A stretch of 64,000 nucleotides of DNA. Origin: Salinicola socius. GTDB lineage: Bacteria > Pseudomonadota > Gammaproteobacteria > Pseudomonadales > Halomonadaceae. The notes below the pieces were generated by a model. That model made no database searches, was not told where the DNA came from, and saw only the letters and a program-made list of their open reading frames with translations. The DNA is taken from assembly GCF_001937195.1 (NCBI RefSeq), contig NZ_MSDO01000001.1, positions 186,001 to 250,000 on the forward strand, written 5' to 3'. A program made the translations under genes and the position numbers. This document shows, one piece after another, positions 17,801 through 26,132 of the stretch. Numbering within the stretch: position 1 is the first letter of the stretch; every line of letters begins with the position of its first letter.

Positions 17801-18131
17801 ACAGCGTCAGCGAGCGCTCGCTCTCGTCGCCATCGGTATCGATGCCCCGGCCCCGACTGAGAATCGAGCCGGCGTTGATGATGGTCACGCCGGGCGCGGG
17901 CGACGCCCCGGTCCACTCGACCGCGGTGTCCCCGGTTTCGAGCACGGCCCCGGCCTCGACGCTCAACGTATCCGTACCGGTCACGCTGCGAGGTGTCGCT
18001 TCGCTGTCACCACCAGCGATGGTATAGACGTCGGCAATGCTCAGCACCGGCACCAGTGCCGAGAACGCCGCCGCAGAAAACGACACCGCCATCAGCGCCA
18101 CGCCGCGACGCCGTCTGATCTCGATCCCCAT
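14820..18131 (-). CDS. Type Va autotransporter, large acidic passenger
   Basis: A 1103-residue outer-membrane autotransporter. After a basic N-terminus and hydrophobic signal (RRRRGVALMAVSFSAAAFSA) comes a passenger of about 750 residues made of degenerate beta-helix repeats with the theme TINNAGxI. It is very rich in Asp and Gly, and I see no cysteine. A stretch with GDGDDTLVV and GGDGVDSVLL resembles calcium-binding RTX nonapeptides. A linker helix leads to a C-terminal beta-barrel of about 270 residues starting near FWLQGFGGWGES and ending IRF, the sorting phenylalanine. Start MGIEI has GGGAG upstream. Function of the passenger (adhesion, biofilm) is a guess. Confidence 0.9.
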   Translation of the reverse strand: MGIEIRRRRGVALMAVSFSAAAFSALVPVLSIADVYTIAGGDSEATPRSVTGTDTLSVEAGAVLETGDTAVEWTGASPAPGVTIINAGSILSRGRGIDTDGDESERSLTLYNAAGAVIETGDDAFRDDTDVTDGEISVDNAGTLHSIGGQVLDFDSIESPTAVVTITNAESGVIEADDNDAIRPGAGKITIDNAGRILSTASANRAINVDDVANLSEFHLTNDRTGIIESIDDAVRIDGDDDQRGANGVVTVDNHGLILSSGTGDDAGQAIDFDHIESGQTAVTINNYVGGEIRAEDADALRPGEGATVNNTGTIVSNSSEPDASNDAVDLQAHAAAVNNLAGGTISGARHGITTDVDVTVYNAVGATIRGRNGSGIGSDGNGTVVNEGLISGDIDSDSELGDGDGVDIDFIGDITNRGTIRGTGAKGQKPGDTPSQSEGIAMGGGSIVNASESALISGADNGILIDDGSSGGAYGETTIVNRGTIEGIDGYGISLVGDYDDTVVNSGRIAGGNGLALDLGDGDDTLVVETGGAFDGRIDGGDGVDSVLLDGDGKFAGGDDFESLSINGDWRITGIQRYADGIDVTSGSRLDLDGTLDGPLTVAAEGLLEGNGTLGEVTVNGTISPGHSVGQLNVTGDYRQTAGSTYQAEIDGAGRADRIRVDGMAALAGELVVTPLSDAAYAASSYTLVTATEGVSGVYTDPEAYSPFFDLDLDYRNNAVVLDVTRNDTRFADLAASDNQRAAAAGIESLGAGNGLYDLIISTTDTAKLGHDYDALSGEIHASTRTGLIEESRFVREAVFERIRRADAESPHVAIATSLAMEGLSSDRSGFWLQGFGGWGESDGDDNAAGLERSIHGLFVGVDTMMGASESDAWRLGMAAGYGRSDYDVDRRDSSADIDSYTLVAYAGRSFGPLGLRLGAAQSWHDVDTRRSIDVADFETAKASYDARTAQVFGEIGISLTAGRTRLEPYAGLAYVDLHSDGYQESGKAGLHGQDGDADVTFSTLGLRSTTPFEIGSVNAGWQAAVGWQHAFGERTPTADQAFRVGDTFSVDAVPVGEDAITLETGIDMAISPATSVGVGYTGRLASDARDQSVDANLKIRF

Positions 18132-18247
18132 GAAGCTCCCCTGATCCATGCTTGTTGTTTGTCATCAAGGGAATGCAGGCTAGGCAGTGTGTGTGACAGC
18201 GCGATGACGCGCGACGATTGCACCCTGAATGTCGGGCACGAGACATC

Positions 18248-19741
18248 TCAGTAGGCGTCGAAGGCCTGCTCCGGCATGATCGATTCGACGTACATCACCA
18301 GTTCCTCGAGCACCTGGCGTTCACGATCCTCCAGCGGGGTCTGATTGAGGCGTTCGATCTCGCGGGCGAAATCCTTGAGCGTCATTCCGCCACTGTGGGC
18401 GTCGTTCATGCGCGTCCAGCGGAAGGCATCCCACTGCGCTTTCTCGTCGCTGCTGAGGGTATCGGGGTAGCTACGCGCCCGCATCCGGAACAGCATCTCC
18501 TCGAGCCGAGGATCCTGAAACGCGAAGCCGGTTTCGCCCAGATCATCCGGCGAGGTGGCATGCACGCGCTCCATCGCCTGGCGGTCGTGCGGCGAGAAAA
18601 AGCCGCCGGAGTAGAGCATCAGATCGGGATCCTGCGGCGGATCGGCGGGCGCATCGGCGAAGGCCAGAGCTGCCTTGCTGGCGGATTCCGGATTCTGCAC
18701 CAGCGCTTGCCAGTGGCGCTCGCACAGCGGCCGGTCGAGCCCCAGGCGCTTGGCCACGGTCTCGTCTGCCGTGGCGATCGGCAGCAGCACCGGGCTACGA
18801 TTGAGATGGACCACTTTCAACGGAATTCGCGTCTCGCCTTCGGCCAGCTCGCTGTCGCTGACGAAGATGCGCGCGCGAATCTCCTCGGGCGTCAGCGAGA
18901 ACAGCGGCGCCGGGTCGACGGCGAGATCATAGACGATGATCCCGTTGGGATTCGAAGGGTGTGCGGCCAGCGGCACGACCAGCGCGCTGCAGCCCCGACT
19001 GGCGGGATAGCGCCGCGAGATGTGAAGCATCGGCTTGCGGGCCTCGACATCGAGCAGCCCGGCCACCCGGCGCTTCTGACGCAACGACAGCAGATAATCG
19101 AAGAACTTGGGGTTCTGCGCCCGCAGCAGCCGAGCCAGGCCGATCGTGGCACGCACGTCCGCCAGCGCATCGTGAGCGCCCTCGTGCTCGATACCATTGG
19201 CTGCGGTGAGATGCTCGAGCTTGAAGCTCGGCGCGCCATCCTCGCGCTTCGGCCATTCGATGCCCTCGGGACGCACGGCATAGAACGCGCGCACGGCATC
19301 GATCAGATCCCAGCGTGAATTGCCGTTCTGCCACTCTCTGGCGTAAGGATCGAAGAGATTGCGATAGAACAGGTGGCGGCTGACTTCGTCATCGAAGCGC
19401 AGGCTGTTGTAGCCCAGAGAACAGGTGCCGGGAACGCTCATTTCCGCCTGAATCCGCGCGGCGAATTCCACCTCGGGCACGCCACGGCGTAGCGCCGCCT
19501 GCGGCGTGATACCGGTGATCAGACAGGCTTGGGGGTTGGGCAGGTCGTCATCGGCCGGACGCGCGTATAGCGTCAGCGGCTCGCCGATTTCGTTGAAATC
19601 GGCATCGGTGCGAATCGCCGCGAACTGGGAGGCTCGGTGCCGTCGCGGATCGGCGCCGAAGGTTTCATAGTCGTGCCAGAGGAACGTCAGTTCTGCCTGG
19701 GGCTGGGCTTTTTTGCCATGGACCATTCCACTCTTGGCCAT
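18248..19741 (-). CDS. sbcB: Exodeoxyribonuclease I
   Basis: Cytoplasmic 3'-to-5' single-strand exonuclease used in recombination and mismatch repair. It has 497 residues against 475 in E. coli, with a longer N-terminus. DEDDh motifs are visible: FLWHDYETFGADPRRHRASQ near residue 20 and HDALADVRATIGLARLL near 190. The family-specific SH3-like and C-terminal helical regions follow. GGAG precedes the ATG at 19741; an internal start at MVHGKK is possible. It stands alone between the autotransporter and minE, both on the same strand. Confidence 0.95.
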   Translation of the reverse strand: MAKSGMVHGKKAQPQAELTFLWHDYETFGADPRRHRASQFAAIRTDADFNEIGEPLTLYARPADDDLPNPQACLITGITPQAALRRGVPEVEFAARIQAEMSVPGTCSLGYNSLRFDDEVSRHLFYRNLFDPYAREWQNGNSRWDLIDAVRAFYAVRPEGIEWPKREDGAPSFKLEHLTAANGIEHEGAHDALADVRATIGLARLLRAQNPKFFDYLLSLRQKRRVAGLLDVEARKPMLHISRRYPASRGCSALVVPLAAHPSNPNGIIVYDLAVDPAPLFSLTPEEIRARIFVSDSELAEGETRIPLKVVHLNRSPVLLPIATADETVAKRLGLDRPLCERHWQALVQNPESASKAALAFADAPADPPQDPDLMLYSGGFFSPHDRQAMERVHATSPDDLGETGFAFQDPRLEEMLFRMRARSYPDTLSSDEKAQWDAFRWTRMNDAHSGGMTLKDFAREIERLNQTPLEDRERQVLEELVMYVESIMPEQAFDAY

Positions 19742-19873
19742 TCCGCTCTCCGCCTGCGCAAAAGGCCAAGCCTAGCATAGCCGGCAACACGACTCATGTG
19801 CCGCTGAGCGACTGACCGACCATCGACTCGCGAAGCATCTGTTCGCGAGCCCTGATCCGAGTCGTCGGCGACA

Positions 19874-20143
19874 CTAACCCTTGACCGTTTCGCCTTCGTT
19901 GGGCAGCGTCACGTTGAGTTCGAGCACCGAGCAGTCGTTGTCGCTGTCCAGGCTGATATTGATAGCATCTTGGTCGACCTTGACGTAACGCCGAATGACC
20001 GCGAGCAACTCCTGCTCCAGCATTGGCATGTAGTCGGGCTGACCCCGATGTCCGCGTTGATGGGCAACGATGATCTGCAGCCGTTCCTTGGCAACGGATG
20101 CCGATTTCTTGCGTTCGCCCTTGAGAAAATCAAGTAGCCTCAC
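19874..20143 (-). CDS. minE: Cell division topological specificity factor MinE
   Basis: Stimulates the MinD ATPase and displaces MinC, so that the division inhibitor oscillates between poles. The 89-residue product begins MRLLDFLKGERKKSASVAKE, with the membrane-targeting N-terminus and anti-MinCD helix, followed by the dimerisation domain from about residue 35. It overlaps minD by 4 bases and is last in minC-minD-minE. Confidence 0.97.
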   Translation of the reverse strand: MRLLDFLKGERKKSASVAKERLQIIVAHQRGHRGQPDYMPMLEQELLAVIRRYVKVDQDAINISLDSDNDCSVLELNVTLPNEGETVKG

Positions 20144-20961
20144 CGGCGGCCTCCTCCTCCGAACATGCGTGCGATCAACCCGCGTTTCTGCACCGACTGG
20201 AAACGTAGCGGTACGTCCTCGCCCATCAGGCGTGACACGGTATCGGCGTAAGCCTGCCCGGCATCGCTCTTGTCGTCATGGATGACCGGCACCCCCTGGT
20301 TGGAGGCGCGCAGGACGGCTTCCGATTCGGGAATCAGGCCGACCAGATCGATCGCCAGAATCTCGCGAATGTCGTCCAGATTGAGCATGTCGCCGTCGTC
20401 GACCCGGTTCGGATTGTAGCGGGTGACCAGCAGATGCTCCTTGATCGGTTCGCGGTTCTGCTCGGCGCGGCGCGACTTGGAAGACAACAGCCCGAGAATG
20501 CGATCGGAATCTCGCACCGACGACACTTCCGGGTTGGTGACGACGACGGCCTCGTCCGCGAAGTAGAGCGCCAACTGGGCGCCGCGCTCGATACCGGCAG
20601 GAGAGTCGCAGATGATGTAGTCGAACTCTTCCGACAGATCCATCAGCACCTTCTCGACCCCTTCCAGCGTCAGCGCATCCTTGTCGCGGGTCTGGGAAGC
20701 CGGAAGGATGTGCAGATTCTCGGAGCGCTTGTCGCGAATCATGGCCTGCTTGAGCCCGGCCTCGCCCTGAATGACGTTGACCAGATCGTAGACGACCCGG
20801 CGTTCGCAACCCATGATCAGATCCAGGTTCCGCAGCCCCACATCGAAGTCGATGACCACGGTCTTGTTTCCGCGCAGCGCCAGCCCCGTGGCAATAGCCG
20901 CTGCGCTGGTCGTTTTACCGACGCCACCTTTACCGGATGTTACAACGATGATCTTGGCCAA
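20140..20961 (-). CDS. minD: Septum site-determining ATPase MinD
   Basis: Membrane-associated ATPase of the Min oscillator, 273 residues. The deviant Walker A KGGVGKTTSAA is at residues 10-20, FDVGLRNLDLIMG follows, and the C-terminal amphipathic membrane helix is in RGLIARMFGG. Middle gene of minCDE: 46 bases after minC, overlapping minE by ATGA-type coupling. Confidence 0.98.
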   Translation of the reverse strand: MAKIIVVTSGKGGVGKTTSAAAIATGLALRGNKTVVIDFDVGLRNLDLIMGCERRVVYDLVNVIQGEAGLKQAMIRDKRSENLHILPASQTRDKDALTLEGVEKVLMDLSEEFDYIICDSPAGIERGAQLALYFADEAVVVTNPEVSSVRDSDRILGLLSSKSRRAEQNREPIKEHLLVTRYNPNRVDDGDMLNLDDIREILAIDLVGLIPESEAVLRASNQGVPVIHDDKSDAGQAYADTVSRLMGEDVPLRFQSVQKRGLIARMFGGGGRR

Positions 20962-21007
20962 GATGAACTTCCTGTTACCCGATAAATGTTGATCATTCTC
21001 GCGCCAT

Positions 21008-21748
21008 TCAGTTCAGCGCCGAGATCCTTAGCTGGTCTTCCTTGAGCTGCACTTGTACCGAACAACCCAGAATCTTGGGGTCGATATCTTCCAGCCGCTT
21101 GTACGTTCCGGCCACGGAGAGCAGCTCGGCATGCAGGTCATGGCAGAAGATGCCGGCTTCACGGTCGCCGTGAATGCCGGCCAGCGCCCGCCCCCGCAAC
21201 GACCCGTAGACGTGCACGCTACCCGCCGCCAGCACTTCGGCGCCGGGGTTGACGGCTCCGATGACGACCAGGTCGCCTTCCGAGGCGGAGATCTGCTGGC
21301 CAGAGCGCACCGTGCCACGATGAATACGCCCCCCGGCGTGGACCGACACCTCCGGCGGCGGTACCGGCAGCTCCGCTTCGACCGGCGCTTCGACGGGGCG
21401 GGGCTCGACCGCCCGCGGACGACTCTCCTGCGGCGGGAACCATCCCAGTCCCAGCGCCCACGCCGACTGCTTGACCGGATCCGAACCGCCGCGCACGGCC
21501 ACCGGCAACAGCTTGTGCGCACGGCAGACAGCACAGATGCGCTCGAGCGCGAGATGTGGCTCATCGAGCTGTTCGACGCTCAACACCACCGGGGTATGCT
21601 GAAAGAAGGCTGGTGCCTGACTCACCTTGCCAGCCAACTGCGCGCGGATACGCTCGGGGTCGCCACTGGACAACTCCATGACTGTCATCGGCAGCATGCC
21701 GCCTTTGAATGTAAAGGCAGTATCTGCCCGATCCCTGTTGAGACTCAT
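21008..21748 (-). CDS. minC: Septum site-determining protein MinC
   Basis: Inhibitor of FtsZ ring assembly, 246 residues. The N-terminal FtsZ-binding domain covers about residues 15-110. A proline-rich linker (about 120-145) leads to the C-terminal beta-helix with HAGGRIHRGTVRSGQQI and VHVYGSLRGRALAG, which dimerises and binds MinD. First gene of the operon. The N-terminal 20 residues before MTVMELSSG are not well conserved, so a slightly later start is possible. Confidence 0.95.
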   Translation of the reverse strand: MSLNRDRADTAFTFKGGMLPMTVMELSSGDPERIRAQLAGKVSQAPAFFQHTPVVLSVEQLDEPHLALERICAVCRAHKLLPVAVRGGSDPVKQSAWALGLGWFPPQESRPRAVEPRPVEAPVEAELPVPPPEVSVHAGGRIHRGTVRSGQQISASEGDLVVIGAVNPGAEVLAAGSVHVYGSLRGRALAGIHGDREAGIFCHDLHAELLSVAGTYKRLEDIDPKILGCSVQVQLKEDQLRISALN

Positions 21749-22060
21749 GACCGAACTCCGCAGCGGGGGAATGGGGTTACGCTAAGCGAGGGAGGGCGTC
21801 GCTGCAACCGATCATAAGGCTCCTCAGACCTTTTGTCAGGTGTCTCCACAGACCGACGCAGCTGACGATCCCGGACCGATGCATTCATTGGTCGCAGACC
21901 GCCGCATCCATCAATACCAGACTTCATCGCAGACCGACGTCCATCAATCGGGCTTTTACCGCCGGCCGTCAGATGGTTAGATAGACAGTTGCCGTCGGCG
22001 CCGCCAAGTTGCGAGGTCGACCTTTGCCAGCCTCGTCGTTTTCAGGATGCCACACCGGCC
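21749..22060. other. Divergent gap between minC and the DUF349 gene
   Basis: No gene seen in these 312 bases. They contain an imperfect direct repeat: CGCAGACCGCCGCATCCATC at 21893 and CGCAGACCGACGTCCATC at 21928, with a weaker copy CACAGACCGACG at 21847. The repeats could be regulator sites or a small local duplication. Promoters of minCDE and of the DUF349 gene must lie here, but I cannot place them with confidence. Confidence 0.4.
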
Positions 22061-24829
22061 ATGCCAGGACTCTTTCAACGTTTTTTCTCTCCCCGCTGGC
22101 GGCACAAGGATCCCGCTGTCCGCGCCCAAGCCGCCTCTCAGCTGAGCCCGGACGACCTCGACACGCTTCGACAGCTCGCCCAGGATGATTCGCCCGCGGT
22201 TCGTCAGGCAGCACTCGCTCGGGTGCAGGCGCTCGATCCGCTGTTTCAGTGGCACCGCCAGTCGCCCAGCGAAGAGTCGTTCCAGCGCCTCGTCGATCTC
22301 CTCGGCGGTCGCGTCTCGCCCAGTCCCGACCTCAATACCCGTCTCGCGAAGGTCGAGCAGCTCGAGGACATGGCGCTGGTCGATGCGCTGATCGTGCTCA
22401 GTGACAATCAATCCCTGCGTCTCGCCGCGCTGGCGCGCATCGACGATGAAAGTCGCCTGATTCATCACGCCAGTGAAAACGGCATTACCGCCGTGCGCCA
22501 CGCCGCCGCGGAGCGAGTCGTCTCCGCCGAGGGGCTCGCGCTGTTGTCCAAGCAGGCGCGACGCGACAAGCAGGTGGCTCGCCTCGCCCGCGAACGTCTG
22601 GCACGGCTGCGCGCCGATGCCGAACAGCAGAGTCGTGAGGAGGGTGAGCGAGAGCAGCTTCTGGAGACGCTGGAGGCACAGGCCAACCGCCCCTGGGAAC
22701 CGACGTTCGAGGCGCGCTTGAAGCACTGGATCAAGCGCTGGGACGCTCTCACCAGTAGCGTCGACGAGAGCCAGCATGCCCGCTTCGAGACCGCAGTGAC
22801 ACGCTGTCGCCAGCGCATCGCCGAGCACGACCATCAACACCGCGAACTCGAGCGCGTCAAGCGCGAGAAGTCCGAGGCACAAGCAACCCGCGACGGGATT
22901 CTCGAGGCGCTGGGTCAGGCACTGGCGATCGTCGGCGAATCCGAACGGCTGACGCCGGAAGTCATGCAGGCGCTGCAAGGCAAATGGCGGCTGCAGGAGG
23001 AGCGCTGGCAGGATGTCTCGGACCGTTACGGCGTCAGCGAGCCTTACCAGCAACGCTACGTCGCGCTCGATCAGCAGGCCCAATCCATCTGGCAGGCCTG
23101 GGAGCGGCTGCAGGCCGAAGCCCCCGCCCTGCGCGCGGGTCTGGAGAAGGGCGAACCGCTGCAGCCCGCTCTCGATCGGCTGGCCTGGCCAGACACGTTG
23201 CCGCCGACCGAGCTGGTACTCGACGCGCAGCGCCAGGCGACGGCCAGCCAGCGATATCTCGATGCCCAGGGCGCAGCCAAGGCCGAGAGTCAGTGGTCGC
23301 AAGAGGAGATCGGCGAACACCTCGACGCGCTGTCTCAGGAACTCGACCAGGGCCGCTATCGCCCCGCCTCGCAGCTACATCGCCGATTGCGTCAACATCT
23401 GGAGTCCAGCGGGCAGCCCCTCTCCTCGACTCACGAGCAGACCTACAAGCAGCAGTCCGCCCGACTGGCCGAACTGAAGGACTGGCGCGGCTTCGCTGCG
23501 GCGCCGAAGCGTGAAGCCCTGCTGGCGAACATCGAAGCGCTGGCCGAAGCCCGAGAGCAGCCGGATGCGGAGCGTCATCGCCGACATCAGCAGCTGATCC
23601 GCGACTGGCGCCAGCTCGGCGACGCCGCCGCGACCCGTGATCTGGCCCAGCGCTTTCGCACCGCCTCGGATGCCCTGCATGCACAGCTGGCGGAGTGGGA
23701 GGCCGAGCTCGAGTCGCGGGAACAGGATAACCTCGCGGTCCGCCAGGCGCTCTGCGAGCAGCTCGAGACGCTGCTGGCCCACCCTTCCGACGCAGCCGAT
23801 CCGGACGGCCTGCGCAAGGTTCGCGATGCCGCCCAGGAGCAGTGGGATCAGCACTGGCCGGTGCCGCGGCGCCAGGCCGCCTCGACCGGCCGGCACTACG
23901 CGCGCCTGCGCCGCCAGCTGCAGTCGCTGATCGACGAGCGCGCCGGTGATGTCGCCAGCCGCAAACGCGACCTGGTCGAGCAGGCACGACAGCTGGCAGA
24001 AGATGCGGCGCCGGCCGGGCAGCGAGCCGAGCAGGCCAAAGCGTTGCAGCAACGCTGGCGAGAACTGGGTCGAGCGCCCAAGGGCATCGAACAGACTTTG
24101 TGGCGCCAGTTCCGCAGCCACTGCGACACCATTTTTGCCTCCCGCGACAGTGTCCGCGACGAGCAGCAGGCGAAACAGCAGCAGCGCTTCGACGATATGC
24201 AGGCGCTGATCGACCGACTGGACGCTTGGCAGCCCGAATCCGCCAGAGAGCGACATGTCCTCGACTCGGCGCTGGCAGAAGCGCAGCGTCTGGTGCCGCT
24301 GCCGCGCAGCCGACGCAGCGAAGGCATGGAGAAGCGCTGGCAAGGCATCGTCCACGCGCGGGAAGTCACGCTGGACCGGCTCTCCCTGATGGAAGAGGCG
24401 CGACAGTGGCCCGAATATCGCGAGTGGATGCGACCGGAAACAGCAGAGGCCGCAGAGACGACCCAGCTCGACAGCGAAATCCGCCAGGCGCTGGAAGCCC
24501 GCCACACCCAGCGCCAGACGCAGTCTCCGGAGCAGGCCGAGGAGCACCTCCAGCGCTGCCTGGTCCAGCTCGTGCTGCTCGCCGGCGACGCCATTCCTAC
24601 GGCGCTGGAGCCGCTGCGCCTGGAAGTTCAGGTGGCACGACTCAACGATGGCCTGGGCCGCCCGCCCACGCCCCCGGAAGAATTGCATCAGACGCTGCTG
24701 CGCTTGTTGTCGATCGCTCCGGTCTCGGGCGAGTTGTGGGAGCGCTATGAATCCGCGTTCGATAACGTGATGGCACACCTGGGCCGCCCAGGACATCGTC
24801 ATGAAGATGACGGTGTTGACATCGTCTAA
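22061..24829 (+). CDS. Very large DUF349 domain protein
   Basis: A 922-residue cytoplasmic protein of unknown function with no signal peptide and no membrane segment. After MPGLFQRFFSPRWRHKD comes a HEAT-like helical stretch (about residues 20-200, with repeated motifs such as AVRQAALARV and AVRHAAAERV). The rest is mostly alpha-helical, very rich in Gln, Arg and Glu, and carries several DUF349 repeats recognised by WRELGRAPKGIEQTLWRQFR near 670 and similar W...F segments. Coiled-coil or rod-like architecture is likely. Start chosen at MPGLFQRF; an earlier in-frame ATG at 21989 has no matching sequence. The 3' end overlaps the -35 box of the tRNA-fMet promoter. Confidence 0.87.
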   Translation: MPGLFQRFFSPRWRHKDPAVRAQAASQLSPDDLDTLRQLAQDDSPAVRQAALARVQALDPLFQWHRQSPSEESFQRLVDLLGGRVSPSPDLNTRLAKVEQLEDMALVDALIVLSDNQSLRLAALARIDDESRLIHHASENGITAVRHAAAERVVSAEGLALLSKQARRDKQVARLARERLARLRADAEQQSREEGEREQLLETLEAQANRPWEPTFEARLKHWIKRWDALTSSVDESQHARFETAVTRCRQRIAEHDHQHRELERVKREKSEAQATRDGILEALGQALAIVGESERLTPEVMQALQGKWRLQEERWQDVSDRYGVSEPYQQRYVALDQQAQSIWQAWERLQAEAPALRAGLEKGEPLQPALDRLAWPDTLPPTELVLDAQRQATASQRYLDAQGAAKAESQWSQEEIGEHLDALSQELDQGRYRPASQLHRRLRQHLESSGQPLSSTHEQTYKQQSARLAELKDWRGFAAAPKREALLANIEALAEAREQPDAERHRRHQQLIRDWRQLGDAAATRDLAQRFRTASDALHAQLAEWEAELESREQDNLAVRQALCEQLETLLAHPSDAADPDGLRKVRDAAQEQWDQHWPVPRRQAASTGRHYARLRRQLQSLIDERAGDVASRKRDLVEQARQLAEDAAPAGQRAEQAKALQQRWRELGRAPKGIEQTLWRQFRSHCDTIFASRDSVRDEQQAKQQQRFDDMQALIDRLDAWQPESARERHVLDSALAEAQRLVPLPRSRRSEGMEKRWQGIVHAREVTLDRLSLMEEARQWPEYREWMRPETAEAAETTQLDSEIRQALEARHTQRQTQSPEQAEEHLQRCLVQLVLLAGDAIPTALEPLRLEVQVARLNDGLGRPPTPPEELHQTLLRLLSIAPVSGELWERYESAFDNVMAHLGRPGHRHEDDGVDIV

Positions 24830-24843
24830 TCCATACGTATAAT
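24816..24843 (+). promoter_or_regulatory. Sigma70 promoter of tRNA-fMet
   Basis: Consensus -35 TTGACA (24816-24821) and consensus -10 TATAAT (24838-24843) separated by 16 bases. The -35 box lies inside the last codons of the DUF349 gene. Transcription should start near 24850, a few bases before the tRNA. Confidence 0.9.
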
Positions 24844-24857
24844 ACGCCACAAGTTGA

Positions 24858-24934
<77 letters not shown>

Positions 24935-24943
24935 AATTATTTA

Positions 24944-24975
24944 ACCGGTGCCTTCCTCAGGCGCCGGTTTTTTTT
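24944..24975 (+). terminator. Intrinsic terminator of tRNA-fMet
   Basis: Stem ACCGGTGCC / GGCGCCGGT (9 bp, one G-T pair) with a 7-base loop, followed by at least seven T residues. It starts 9 bases after the tRNA CCA end. The 246 bases that follow, to the DUF3750 stop, are somewhat AT-richer than the surroundings and hold nothing I can identify. Confidence 0.95.
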
Positions 24976-25221
24976 GTTGCTACTTTTTGGTTTGGCAAAT
25001 CTTTCTGCGATGCCCGACCGTCTCTACGAGCATCGCGCCGAGGCTTTGCCTCACCCACCTTTGCGCTGTCGTTCTATCGAATTTCTTCTCGAAGTCCTTC
25101 CTTCAAGACCTGTCATTCAACGCACTTGATGCGACGAGCCACCTCCAACGGGATTGTTCCGGACCGCCCGGCTATCCATCCGTCTGATGCCGGTTCATGA
25201 TTGGAAGCGGAGAGTCACCGC

Positions 25222-26028
25222 CTAAGGCATGTCCTGCTCCACTGCCTTTTGTGACTGGCTGCCGGTCGGCTGCGCCATGCCGACCCGGCCGATACCGGGC
25301 AACTTGAGCGCCGGCGACTGCCAGTCGAACCCGACCGTCAGACCAAGCACATCGAGTTCGAAGCCCTCGTCCCAAGCCAGCATGACGCCGAACAGTCCAC
25401 CGAGCGAAAGTTGATAGCCGGTCTGCGTCGGCGTCTGCGCCATGATCCGGCCCGGCAGATAATCCTTGCCGATGGCATTGGGCGGAAAATCGACCGACAG
25501 CTCCGGCACCTGTCGCACTACCCAGGCAACGAAGGTATTGCTGTTGGGGCCGGGCCAGATACGGTATCGATCGGGATCCGGGTAATCGGGCACGACACGC
25601 TCGATCTCGCGGATCGCCCGCGCCGCCTTGTCACCTCGGATCTCTGCCAGCAACGTCGGCGGGTTGCCGTACCATTGACGATCCGGCAACGCATAGCCGG
25701 TTTCCACCGTGGGCCGACGCCAGCTCAGCACCTGATAGACGCGGTAGCGACTGGCGCCCTCGGCCTTGGTCGCTATCCAGGTATGGACGCCGAATGCCCC
25801 GCGCCACTCGAAAGTGCGCGCCGCGTAGACCTGGACCACGGCCTCGCGCATCTCATCCGGGTCCGGCGCCAGGCCACTGGAAGAGCGGTCGGCACCCTGC
25901 CAGTTGGCATGCAGCGGCACCTGCTGCGAAGCCAGCATGTAGGCAGGCCCCAGCAATAGCGCGATGACCAGAACGGCGAACGCCAGCACGAGGGCCAGCG
26001 TGCGCCTGAGTATGCGAGACAATGGCAT
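25222..26028 (-). CDS. DUF3750 family protein, membrane-anchored
   Basis: A 268-residue protein of unknown function. One N-terminal hydrophobic segment (about residues 8-30, LALVLAFAVLVIALLLGPAY) is an anchor or uncleaved signal, so the body is probably periplasmic. Conserved-looking motifs are GVHTWIATK near 80 and PGPNSNTFVAWVVRQ near 160, which I associate with DUF3750; His, Asn and Ser in these could be active-site residues. It diverges from cnoX, about 100 bases away. No clear ribosome binding site precedes the ATG. Confidence 0.75.
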   Translation of the reverse strand: MPLSRILRRTLALVLAFAVLVIALLLGPAYMLASQQVPLHANWQGADRSSSGLAPDPDEMREAVVQVYAARTFEWRGAFGVHTWIATKAEGASRYRVYQVLSWRRPTVETGYALPDRQWYGNPPTLLAEIRGDKAARAIREIERVVPDYPDPDRYRIWPGPNSNTFVAWVVRQVPELSVDFPPNAIGKDYLPGRIMAQTPTQTGYQLSLGGLFGVMLAWDEGFELDVLGLTVGFDWQSPALKLPGIGRVGMAQPTGSQSQKAVEQDMP

Positions 26029-26132
26029 GAAATGGCGGATTCCAGAGCGTGAGTCGAACGCCGGGGTTGAATAGACGCACCGTTACCCGCATAACACTCA
26101 GCAATCTCGAATCGAACATCAAGGGTTTTTAC

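Noticed and set aside
16248-18254. A 668-codon open frame on the plus strand.
   Set aside because: It is antisense to the autotransporter, whose repeats and barrel are clearly real. The open frame follows from the high GC content and codon bias of the coding strand.
22085-24829. Long minus-strand frames opposite the DUF349 gene.
   Set aside because: They lack a consistent start and cut through the tRNA promoter; the plus-strand frame has DUF349 repeats.
24948-25187. A 79-codon frame directly after tRNA-fMet.
   Set aside because: It starts inside the tRNA terminator and has no ribosome binding site or homology; composition is not like neighbouring genes.
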